13,001 nucleotides of DNA. Origin: Chloroflexota bacterium. GTDB lineage: Bacteria; Chloroflexota; Anaerolineae; 4572-78. The DNA is taken from assembly GCA_024278725.1 (NCBI GenBank), contig JAJRSQ010000482.1, positions 1-13,001 on the forward strand, written 5' to 3'. Below, in pieces: positions 1 through 6,107 of this stretch. The notes under the pieces were generated by a model that was given only the letters and a program-made list of their open reading frames with translations, made no database searches and was not told the origin of the DNA. Position 1 is the stretch's first letter. Every line of letters begins with the position of its first letter. Made by a program: the position numbers and the translations under genes.

Positions 1-57
1 CCATTGAAATTATTGTGAAAAACTTGCAATTTTAGATATTCCCCATCCCCCCTGTGT

Positions 58-160
58 CCCCCCTTCCCTGTGGGAAGGGGGGAGTGAGAGAGAGCGAGGG
101 GGACTTCGTCCCCCTCGCTCACCCCTTTTGTTCCCCCTCCCCCAAATTTGGGGGAGGGGG
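58..160. repeat. Cluster of three GC-rich perfect hairpins in the left intergenic region
   Basis: Three consecutive perfect inverted repeats fill most of the gene-free stretch 1-230. The first has 11-bp arms at 58-68 and 72-82 with a 3-nt loop. The second has 13-bp arms at 92-104 and 108-120 with loop TTC. The third is a 28-bp perfect palindrome at 133-160 with AAATTT at its centre, followed by a further G-rich run to 174. They lie downstream of the stop codon of mobB, so they could end minus-strand transcripts, but none has a clean T-tract. Runs of five to six C or G also mark them as likely dispersed repeats. No ORF here looks real. Confidence 0.75.
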
Positions 161-230
161 TCAGGGGGAGGGGGCAAAATTCACATTGTCAATACCGAAC
201 CTTGTCAAATCTCAAACTGCGTAACATCAG

Positions 231-722
231 TTATTTCAGGTACATTTCTTCCAATAAATCCACCACGCCCGCCGCATCATCCAAAGTGAAGATGCGCACG
301 GGCAGCGTCACGGGCACATCTGTCACCAGCGCAATCAGTTCATCCGCGGTGCAGATGGGAGCGGCAGAGCGTTCCGCCCGCAAAACTTCAATTTTCGGTT
401 TGGACGACCGTTTATAGCCTTCGGTCAGAATAATATCCACATCGGTGATGGTTGCAACCAGCTCATCCAGCGTCGGTTCAACCGAAACGTTCCGAATGGC
501 GGCGACTTTATCGGGCGCGGCGATGATGACGTGGTCGCTGCCCGCTTGGGCGTGCCGCCAAGTGTCTTTGCCCGGCACGTCCATATCGAAACCATGATGG
601 CTGTGGTGTTTGATGGTTGCCACCCGATAGCCGCGCTGCTTCAAAAGGATAATCATTTTTTCCAACAATGTTGTTTTGCCGGATTTAGAGCGTCCGACAA
701 CGCATATCACGGGAATAGTCAT
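231..722 (-). CDS. mobB: MobB, molybdopterin-guanine dinucleotide biosynthesis adapter, P-loop GTPase
   Basis: This 163-residue protein is a MobB-family P-loop nucleotide-binding protein. The family assists MobA in attaching GMP to molybdopterin to make the bis-MGD cofactor of cytoplasmic and exported molybdoenzymes. Visible are an N-terminal strand followed by the Walker A loop GRSKSGKTT (residues 10-18), the family block around residues 46-62 with GKDTWRHAQAG, and LTEGYK further on. The length fits stand-alone MobB. I chose the ATG at 722 rather than an earlier in-frame start because GGAAG lies about 8-10 nt upstream and because the extra 15 residues would lie across the terminator at 742-773. 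It sits 73 bp behind livF but beyond an intrinsic terminator, so it is probably expressed by read-through or a weak promoter. No other molybdenum cofactor gene is in the window. Family assignment is strong; its link with the transporter is unexplained. Confidence 0.9.
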   Translation of the reverse strand: MTIPVICVVGRSKSGKTTLLEKMIILLKQRGYRVATIKHHSHHGFDMDVPGKDTWRHAQAGSDHVIIAAPDKVAAIRNVSVEPTLDELVATITDVDIILTEGYKRSSKPKIEVLRAERSAAPICTADELIALVTDVPVTLPVRIFTLDDAAGVVDLLEEMYLK

Positions 723-741
723 AGTTTTTTCTTCCGGCTTG

Positions 742-773
742 AAAAAGCGCAGTGTACCGGGGCACACTGCGCT
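742..773 (-). terminator. Intrinsic terminator after livF, just upstream of mobB
   Basis: Read on the minus strand this is a perfect 10-bp stem (AGCGCAGTGT pairing with ACACTGCGCT; arms 764-773 and 746-755) with an 8-nt loop, directly followed by TTTTT at 746-742. It begins about 20 bp after the livF stop and ends about 20 bp before the mobB start codon, so it should separate the importer operon from mobB or act as an attenuator. On the plus strand the stem is followed by a weaker T-rich stretch, and no plus-strand gene feeds into it. Confidence 0.8.
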
Positions 774-794
774 CTATAATTTTTGTTGCGGGGG

Positions 795-1505
795 TCAATG
801 TCCCAGATACGCCTCGCGCACCATTTCGTTCACTTGCAACGCTTTCGCATCATCCGTGAGTACAATTTCGCCGGTTTGGATGACATATCCGCGATGCGCC
901 ACCTGAAGCGCCATCAGCGCGTTTTGCTCCACCAGCAACACGGTTGTGCCCTCATTATTGATGTTGACGATGGTTTCAAAAATGCCGTCCACCAAAATCG
1001 GCGCCAGCCCCATCGACGGCTCATCGAGCAGCAAAAGGTTGGGACGCGCCATCATCGCGCGCGCCATCGCCAGCATTTGCTGTTCGCCACCGCTCAACGT
1101 GCCGGCAACCTGTTTCTGGCGTTCCTTCAGGCGGGGGAAGAGGGTGAAAGCGTGTTCAATATCTTCCTGAATGCCCGCTTTATCGGTGCGGACGAATGCG
1201 CCCATTTCCAGATTTTCCATCACCGTCAATTTTGAAAAGACGCCGCGTCCTTCGGGCACTTGCGAAATGCCGAGATTCACGATTTTGTGAGCGGGCGTTT
1301 TCGCCAAATCCTGCCCGTCGAACATCACCCGCCCTTGACGCGGGCGCAAAATTCCGCTGATGGTGCGCAGCGTCGTGCTTTTTCCCGCGCCATTTGCGCC
1401 AATCAGCGTGACGATTTCGCCCTTTTCCACGGTCAGCGAAATGCCTTTCAGCGCGTGAATGCTACCGTAATAGCTGTGTACATTTTCCAGTTCAAGCAAT
1501 GCCAT
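795..1505 (-). CDS. livF: LivF-type ATPase of branched-chain amino acid ABC importer
   Basis: This 236-residue protein is one of the two cytoplasmic ATPases that power the LivHM-type permease; the usual substrates are leucine, isoleucine, valine or related compounds such as amides and urea. Walker A is GANGAGKST (residues 36-44), the ABC signature is LSGGEQQ (137-143), and Walker B is LLLLDEP (157-163), with the switch His replaced by the family's typical LVEQN segment. The region VPEGRGVFSKLTVMENL is characteristic of LivF. Length is normal for the family. The start ATG at 1505 has AGGGAG about 10 nt upstream. It is the last gene of the livHMGF order, 24 bp after livG, and is followed by an intrinsic terminator. 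Substrate cannot be read from the sequence. Confidence 0.95.
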   Translation of the reverse strand: MALLELENVHSYYGSIHALKGISLTVEKGEIVTLIGANGAGKSTTLRTISGILRPRQGRVMFDGQDLAKTPAHKIVNLGISQVPEGRGVFSKLTVMENLEMGAFVRTDKAGIQEDIEHAFTLFPRLKERQKQVAGTLSGGEQQMLAMARAMMARPNLLLLDEPSMGLAPILVDGIFETIVNINNEGTTVLLVEQNALMALQVAHRGYVIQTGEIVLTDDAKALQVNEMVREAYLGH

Positions 1506-1529
1506 CGCTGTTTGTCTCCCTTGAAAAGA

Positions 1530-2318
1530 TTATGCCGGGTCAACTTGTCCGGCGGCGCCGGTGCCCAGATACGCTTCAATGACTTTGGGATTATCACGGA
1601 TTTCCCGCGGCGCCCCCTCGGCGATTTTTGAACCGTAGTCAAGCACGCTAATTTTGTCGGAAATGCCCATCACCACCCGCATATCGTGTTCGATGAGCAG
1701 AATTGTGACGCCCAACTCGTCGCGGATGTGGCGAATGAAGCCGGTCATCTCGGCGGTTTCGTTGGGGTTCATCCCCGCGGTCGGCTCGTCGAGCAGCAGT
1801 AGTTTCGGCTGGCTCGCCAACGCGCGGGCAATCTCCAAACGACGCTGCGCGCCATAGGGCAGGTTTTTCGCCAGTTGGTCACCCAAGCCGCGCAACCCGA
1901 CGAAACGCAAAATTCGGCGAGCTTCAGCGGCGGCTTCGGCTTCTTCGCGGCGGGTGGCGGGGGTGTTGAAAATTGCGCCAATCCACGTTGATTTCAGCCG
2001 GGGTTCTTCCCCCACCAGAATATTTTCCATCGCGGTCATATTGGAAAATAACCGGATGTTCTGATAGGTGCGGGAAATCCCGCGCCGGGTGATTTGGTCG
2101 GTGGGGATGCCCTTGATGGGATGTCCCTGAAAGATAATTTCGCCCTCTTCCGGCGTATAAAACCCGGTGATGCAATTGAAGAAGGTCGTTTTCCCCGCGC
2201 CGTTCGGACCAATCACGCTGTAGATGGATTTTTCGGGAATTTCGACGGAAACATTATTGACCGCAACCAGCCCGCCGAAGCGTTTGGTCACGTTTTTTGC
2301 GCTCAGAATTGATGCCAT
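1530..2318 (-). CDS. livG: LivG-type ATPase of branched-chain amino acid ABC importer
   Basis: This 262-residue protein is the second ATPase of the importer, expected to pair with LivF on the cytoplasmic face of the LivH-LivM dimer. Walker A is GPNGAGKTT (residues 37-45). Its ABC signature is the divergent LPYGAQRRLEIARAL form typical of LivG, followed by Walker B LLLLDEPTAGMNP and the switch segment LLIEHDMRVVM. The C-terminal EAYLG is the usual LivG ending, followed here by a short extra tail of about ten residues (residues TGAAGQVDPA). The ATG at 2318 follows AGGAGG with about 6 nt spacing. It lies 12 bp after livM and 24 bp before livF, so all are surely one transcript. Assignment to the family is very firm; the transported molecule is not. 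Confidence 0.95.
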   Translation of the reverse strand: MASILSAKNVTKRFGGLVAVNNVSVEIPEKSIYSVIGPNGAGKTTFFNCITGFYTPEEGEIIFQGHPIKGIPTDQITRRGISRTYQNIRLFSNMTAMENILVGEEPRLKSTWIGAIFNTPATRREEAEAAAEARRILRFVGLRGLGDQLAKNLPYGAQRRLEIARALASQPKLLLLDEPTAGMNPNETAEMTGFIRHIRDELGVTILLIEHDMRVVMGISDKISVLDYGSKIAEGAPREIRDNPKVIEAYLGTGAAGQVDPA

Positions 2319-2330
2319 AGTCGCCTCCTG

Positions 2331-4070
2331 TTATGCCGCTTCCGGAGTGGGGGTTGGCTCTACCTCATCTCCGGCATGTAGTTCGCGTTTTTGGGTTGCT
2401 GCGGGCCAGAATCCTTCCGGTTTCACCAGCATCATCGTCACCAGCAATGCGCCAAAGATGAGCATTCGAAATTCCGAGAATTCACGGAGCAGTTCCGGCA
2501 ATCCGACCAGCACCAAGCCGCCAACCACCACGCCCGGCAGACTCCCCACCCCGCCGACGATAATCAGTGACAGCACGTTGATGGAAATGAGCAGGTTGAA
2601 ACTGTGCGGATAAATGGAGGTCAGTTTTGCGGCGAAAATCGCGCCCGCCAGCCCGGAGAATCCCGCGCCGGTGGCAAAAGCGAGCAGTTTGGTTTTAATC
2701 AGATTGATGCCCATCGCTTCCGCGACATCCTCATCTTCCCGCATCGCCATCCAACTGCGTCCGGCGCGGGAATCGCGGAGTCGCCACGAGACGAACGCCG
2801 CCAGCGCCGCCGCGACCACCACCAGATAATACAGCTCCAGCGAGCTTTTCAAGACAATCGCACCGCCAAACCAGGGAATGGTGGGTTTGGCGATGCCCAA
2901 AATCCCCTGTGCGCCCCCGATTTTCGGTTGCAGAAAGTTGGACAGCGCCAGCACGCGGATGATTTCGCCGAAACCGAGGGTCACGATGGCGAGATAATCG
3001 CCGCGCATGCGCAAAACGGGCACACCCAGCAGAATGCCCCACAGCACCGCCATCCCCACCGCAATGGGGAGCGCCGCCCAGAAGTTCCAGCCAAAGCTGA
3101 CGAGTTCCGTGGTTTGCGAAAGTTGGGTGGAGGTCAACACGCCCATAGTGTACGCGCCGATGGCAAAGAAGGCAACGTAGCCGAGGTCGAGCAGTCCGGC
3201 AAAGCCGACCACGATGTTCAGCCCGAAACCCATCAGGGTGAAGATGGCAACGGTGACCAGAATTTCGGAGAGGTAGCCGCCCAAGATGTTCGGCAGGAAA
3301 ATCGCCACGGCAAACAGGAAAATCAGCGTGCCTATGCGAAGGTTGCGCTGTGCGGTTTTGGGTAATGCGCCGATTTTTTCTTTCACCACACTGCCGCGCC
3401 AATTCCACAGATACGAGCCGACAGCCGCCGCCACAAACATGATGATCGCCCCATTGACCGACCACCCTTTTCGCCCGAAGAAGAATTTCAACGCCGGTTT
3501 TGCCGCGCGTTTGTTCCCAAATAATTTGAAAATATTGGTGACCACATCGCTCACCAATTCTTCCAGCGTCCCGATGGCGAGCACAGCAATCAATGCGGCA
3601 AGCAAGACTTTCCGCCACAGCGGGGGCAGCACAAAGGTCACCGCGCCCAACACACTGCTGGCGGTTCCCATCAGCACCAGCGGCAACAACCCCTGCACAA
3701 TATTTTCATTCTCGAAGGTTAATGCCTTCACCAGCGTGGGGGAGGCGTTGACGAACATCTCCCGCATATTGAGCGGTTCGGAAATGAGTACCAACACGCT
3801 CAGCATCGCCGTGCTGACAATACCAAGAATAACGCCAATGCCGATGGCAGTTCCCCATTTATGTTCGCTATTGTGCTGTGCCGCAATATAACCGAACACA
3901 AAATTGTTGATAAGGACAAGTGCGAAACTCAACGACAGCGTTTTGTAGATGATGTCGCGGTCAAGAAAGGCGGTGAGCAAGCCGACCAACGCCAGATAAA
4001 TCAGAATTCCGCCGGCGAGCAAGCTGGTTTTCAATACACTTTTGAAATCGAAGGTTTGTGTTTTCATCAT
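2331..4070 (-). CDS. livM: LivM-type permease with a long extra N-terminal membrane domain
   Basis: At 579 residues this permease is much longer than usual LivM proteins (about 300-430). The part from about residue 240 onward is the canonical LivM core: LMGFGLNIVVGFAGLLDLG, then GAYTMGVL, LRMRGDYLAIVTLGFGEI, SRAGRSWMAMREDEDVAEAMG (the cytoplasmic loop that contacts the ATPase) and IVGGVGSLPGVVVGG. Residues 1-240 are extra and appear to hold about five or six hydrophobic spans (near 15-36, 42-60, 73-97, 124-143, 152-172 and 207-224) with a basic loop around 183-203. The C-terminus ends in an acidic, Pro/Thr-rich tail. Two adjacent ATG codons (4070 and 4067) follow a G-rich ribosome site. It starts 6 bp after livH. 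Together with LivH it forms the transmembrane channel. I do not know a function for the extension. Confidence 0.92.
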   Translation of the reverse strand: MMKTQTFDFKSVLKTSLLAGGILIYLALVGLLTAFLDRDIIYKTLSLSFALVLINNFVFGYIAAQHNSEHKWGTAIGIGVILGIVSTAMLSVLVLISEPLNMREMFVNASPTLVKALTFENENIVQGLLPLVLMGTASSVLGAVTFVLPPLWRKVLLAALIAVLAIGTLEELVSDVVTNIFKLFGNKRAAKPALKFFFGRKGWSVNGAIIMFVAAAVGSYLWNWRGSVVKEKIGALPKTAQRNLRIGTLIFLFAVAIFLPNILGGYLSEILVTVAIFTLMGFGLNIVVGFAGLLDLGYVAFFAIGAYTMGVLTSTQLSQTTELVSFGWNFWAALPIAVGMAVLWGILLGVPVLRMRGDYLAIVTLGFGEIIRVLALSNFLQPKIGGAQGILGIAKPTIPWFGGAIVLKSSLELYYLVVVAAALAAFVSWRLRDSRAGRSWMAMREDEDVAEAMGINLIKTKLLAFATGAGFSGLAGAIFAAKLTSIYPHSFNLLISINVLSLIIVGGVGSLPGVVVGGLVLVGLPELLREFSEFRMLIFGALLVTMMLVKPEGFWPAATQKRELHAGDEVEPTPTPEAA

Positions 4071-4076
4071 CGCCCC

Positions 4077-5219
4077 CTATGCCTTTTTCTCTGAGAGGGT
4101 TTCGCCCAAAATACCGGATGGGCGGAAGATGAGCACCAACACCAGCATCGTGAAGGCAATCACGTCTTTGAGCTGATAAGCGGCGGGCACGCCCAGCCCC
4201 TCAAGGAAGAGGCTCGGTCCCACCGATTCAAACACCCCGAGGAACAACCCGCCGACCATCGCGCCGGGGATGTTGCCGATACCCCCCAGCACGGCGGCGG
4301 TGAAGGCTTTAATGCCGGGGATGAAGCCCATGATGAAGTCAACCTGCTTGAAGAGCAAGCCATACAGCACCCCTGCCGCGCCAGCCATCGCCGCGCCGGT
4401 GGCAAAGGTGATGACAATCACCCGGTCAACGTCAATCCCCATCAGCAGCGCCACGTCTTTATCTTCCGCCACGGCGCGCATCGCTTTGCCGGTTTTGGTT
4501 TTCTGCACAAACCAGTACAGCACCACCATCAGCACCATCGCAGAAACAAAAACAACCACCTGCGTTTTCAGAATGGGAATGCCGAAAATATCCCATTTCC
4601 CGGTCAGAATGGCGGGGTCGGGGTATACTTTTTTACCGGAGCCATACAAGCCTCGGAAGGTGTATTGCAGAAAATAAGAAGCCCCAATCGCGGTGATGAG
4701 AGGCACTAAGCGTGGGGCACGTCGCAAGGGGCGATAGGCAATCCGCTCCAGTAGAATGGCAATGATGGTAGAGGTGACCATCGACACCAGCAACACAATA
4801 CCGAGGGCAACAATGGGGTTGCTATCCAAAAACCCGTTTTTGGCGAAGGCATTTGCCACAAAAAATGCCGTATACGCCCCCGACATAAATACTTCACCGT
4901 GGGCAAAGTTAATCATAAACAGCACGCCGTACACCAGCGTGTAACCCAACGCAATCAGCGCGTAAATACCGCCCTGCGCCAATCCGAAGATGATGAAATC
5001 GCGCCAGGTTTCGGCAGAATATTTTCCCATACATTGAATGGTGCCGACATCGGTTTGAGTGGTACAGCGTTGAATGAACTGTCCCATCCCCTCCCCGTCG
5101 GCGCGCCCGGAGGTCAATCCTACGAATGTCCCCCACAGCACCATCACAATGATGGCGGCTCGCAACAGCCATAGCAGGCTGTCAATTACCGAAAGATTCC
5201 TCAGTCTTTCGTTCAACAT
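4077..5219 (-). CDS. livH: LivH-type permease with an N-terminal extension
   Basis: This 380-residue membrane protein is the LivH partner of LivM. Its core starts near residue 72 with the typical FGLAQGGIYALIALGYTLVYG, followed by INFAHGEVFM, the loop TKTGKAMRAVAEDKDVALLMG that docks on the ATPase, and FTAAVLGGIGNIPGAMVGG. E. coli-type LivH is about 300 residues, so there are some 70 additional N-terminal residues: one hydrophobic span (about 15-36) and a predicted outside loop with two cysteines (C52 and C63) that could form a disulphide. The ATG at 5219 is preceded by a purine-rich GGGGAGAAAGGAA stretch. It is the first gene of the operon, with a strong promoter about 130 bp upstream (5352-5380). 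No substrate-binding protein gene (livJ/livK type) is adjacent, so that subunit must be encoded elsewhere. Confidence 0.93.
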   Translation of the reverse strand: MLNERLRNLSVIDSLLWLLRAAIIVMVLWGTFVGLTSGRADGEGMGQFIQRCTTQTDVGTIQCMGKYSAETWRDFIIFGLAQGGIYALIALGYTLVYGVLFMINFAHGEVFMSGAYTAFFVANAFAKNGFLDSNPIVALGIVLLVSMVTSTIIAILLERIAYRPLRRAPRLVPLITAIGASYFLQYTFRGLYGSGKKVYPDPAILTGKWDIFGIPILKTQVVVFVSAMVLMVVLYWFVQKTKTGKAMRAVAEDKDVALLMGIDVDRVIVITFATGAAMAGAAGVLYGLLFKQVDFIMGFIPGIKAFTAAVLGGIGNIPGAMVGGLFLGVFESVGPSLFLEGLGVPAAYQLKDVIAFTMLVLVLIFRPSGILGETLSEKKA

Positions 5220-5351
5220 AAGTTCCTTTCTCCCCTATAAAAAATTTTTGGAAATACGGTGTCCTCTGCCGGGAATACGCGACATCGCCAATTCATCGCA
5301 TCGTGGACAATAATTCAGTTGGTAATTCACCCTGTATTTTGAGGATGGCAA

Positions 5352-5380
5352 AGTATAACATAGCCTGAAAGATGCGTCAA
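5352..5380 (-). promoter_or_regulatory. Sigma70-type promoter of the livHMGF operon
   Basis: On the minus strand TTGACG (5380-5375) and TATACT (5357-5352) are separated by exactly 17 bp, a near-consensus housekeeping promoter. Initiation is expected around 5345, leaving a 5' leader of about 125 nt before the livH ATG. I see no convincing riboswitch or attenuator fold in the leader, only an AT-rich stretch (AAAAATTTTTTATA) close to the ribosome site. Confidence 0.7.
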
Positions 5381-5386
5381 AAGATT

Positions 5387-5415
5387 TTGCACAAGCGGGG
5401 TGGTGGTTGTATAAT
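5387..5415 (+). promoter_or_regulatory. Sigma70-type promoter of the small membrane protein gene
   Basis: TTGCAC (5387-5392) and a perfect TATAAT (5410-5415) are 17 bp apart. Initiation near 5422 would leave about 32 nt before the ATG at 5454. The -35 box lies only 6 bp from the -35 box of the oppositely directed livH promoter, so two polymerases could hardly bind both at once. Confidence 0.72.
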
Positions 5416-5453
5416 TTTTGCAGAAACTGATTTTTTGTGCAGGAGAATGGATT

Positions 5454-5627
5454 ATGGCAAAGCGCGCCCCCAAAAAACGCCCGAAGAAAAAAGGACCGGC
5501 TCCGCGCCGGAAAGACATGGAAGCCCCCAAAAAGAAGTGGAACGGTCAACAAATCGGTATCGCCATTATTGGTGTACTGGTGATTTTAAGCATGTCAATC
5601 GGTTATTTGCTCGCCGCATTGCAATAA
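5454..5627 (+). CDS. Small basic single-span membrane protein, function unknown
   Basis: This 57-residue protein starts at the ATG preceded by AGGAG with 8-nt spacing, under a near-consensus promoter, so it is very likely a real gene despite its size. The first 33 residues are extremely basic and proline-rich (KRAPKKRPKKKGP, later APKKKWNG), followed by a single hydrophobic span (about residues 34-55, IGIAIIGVLVILSMSIGYLL) and almost no tail. By the positive-inside rule the basic part lies in the cytoplasm, where it could touch nucleic acid, ribosomes or acidic lipids. I do not recognise a family. Earlier in-frame starts in this frame (such as at 5418) are less likely, because they lie upstream of the ribosome site. 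Downstream is non-coding, with only a weak 7-bp stem at 5650-5673. Confidence 0.75.
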   Translation: MAKRAPKKRPKKKGPAPRRKDMEAPKKKWNGQQIGIAIIGVLVILSMSIGYLLAALQ

Positions 5628-5706
5628 CCACAAAGACCGTACCGGGGGGCTTGTTTGAGTCGCACAAAACAAGTCTGCCGGCTATCTCAATTCGGGATTA
5701 AGAGAA

Positions 5707-5778
5707 TTGGACGCAGATGAACACAGATTTCACCGGCTTTGCGGAAAAGCCGTCGAGTCTGTGTCTGTTTGCGTCCAA
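5707..5778. repeat. Nested palindromic intergenic repeat (72 bp)
   Basis: The outer arms are TTGGACGCAGATGAACACAG (5707-5726) and its imperfect reverse complement ending GCGTCCAA (5771-5778). Inside is a second stem, CGGCTTT (5734-5740) with AAAGCCG (5746-5752). It is the first of three different palindromes in the gene-free stretch 5628-6107, and the ORF that runs through them looks spurious. The layout suggests a dispersed, non-coding repeat able to fold as a long hairpin. Confidence 0.7.
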
Positions 5779-5804
5779 AAAACTTTGGGTCAATCGGTAT
5801 CTAT

Positions 5805-5961
5805 GGGGAATTTATACAATGTCATTGCGAGGCGCGTTTTTTGCGCCGACCTGTGCCCCAACGGGGTAAGCAATCGCTGTGAACATCAGCGGAGATTGCA
5901 CCCTTCGGGCATTTTCAACTTCGCTTCGCTCGCAATGACAGACCCCCTGAATCCCCAAAGA
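5805..5961. mobile_element. MITE-like repeat, copy 1 (inverted relative to copy at 12764-12921)
   Basis: A 121-bp core (5820-5940) is bounded by perfect 12-bp terminal inverted repeats, TGTCATTGCGAG and CTCGCAATGACA. It contains internal short dyads (GCGCGTTTTTTGCGC and CCCCAACGGGG) and encodes nothing. The core plus about 15-20 bp on each side is nearly identical, in opposite orientation, to 12764-12921; I count roughly four or five mismatches over about 157 bp. The similarity extends past the terminal repeats (on one side into ATTGTATAAATTCCCC), so the duplicated unit is larger than the TIR-bounded core. Related TCATTGCGAGCGAAGCGAAG elements are widespread in bacterial genomes. Confidence 0.85.
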
Positions 5962-6009
5962 CCCAAAACTTTTTGCGAACTTCAGGGCATTATTCGATTT
6001 TGGTGGCTT

Positions 6010-6067
6010 GGACTGAAATTCAGGCTCATAACTCAAGCCGACTTAAATCGGCTTCGGTTTTCAGTCC
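6010..6067. repeat. Nested inverted repeat downstream of the LuxR-Kelch gene
   Basis: The outer arms GGACTGAAA (6010-6018) and TTTCAGTCC (6059-6067) enclose a central hairpin, AAGCCGA (6035-6041) with TCGGCTT (6048-6054). It lies about 40 bp past the stop of the minus-strand regulator gene and could end its transcript, although no T-tract follows. Equally it may be a dispersed palindromic repeat, like the two elements to its left. Confidence 0.65.
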
Positions 6068-6107
6068 TGAAATTTATTTCGGGGCTGAGCGAAGTGTCAT
6101 CGCGCCC

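Noticed and set aside
2604..3365. 253-residue plus-strand ORF opposite livM
   Set aside because: It lies wholly antisense to the well-conserved livM core, has low-complexity composition (many Gln, Arg, His, Gly) and no ribosome site; it is a shadow of the high-G+C codon pattern.
2731..3618. 295-residue minus-strand ORF in another frame of livM
   Set aside because: Same strand but a different frame from livM, with Arg/Gly/His-rich composition and no recognisable domain.
5220..5351. Riboswitch or leader-peptide attenuator in the livH 5' leader
   Set aside because: The leader has no stable stem pair, no run of branched-chain codons in a short ORF and no known aptamer core that I can recognise.
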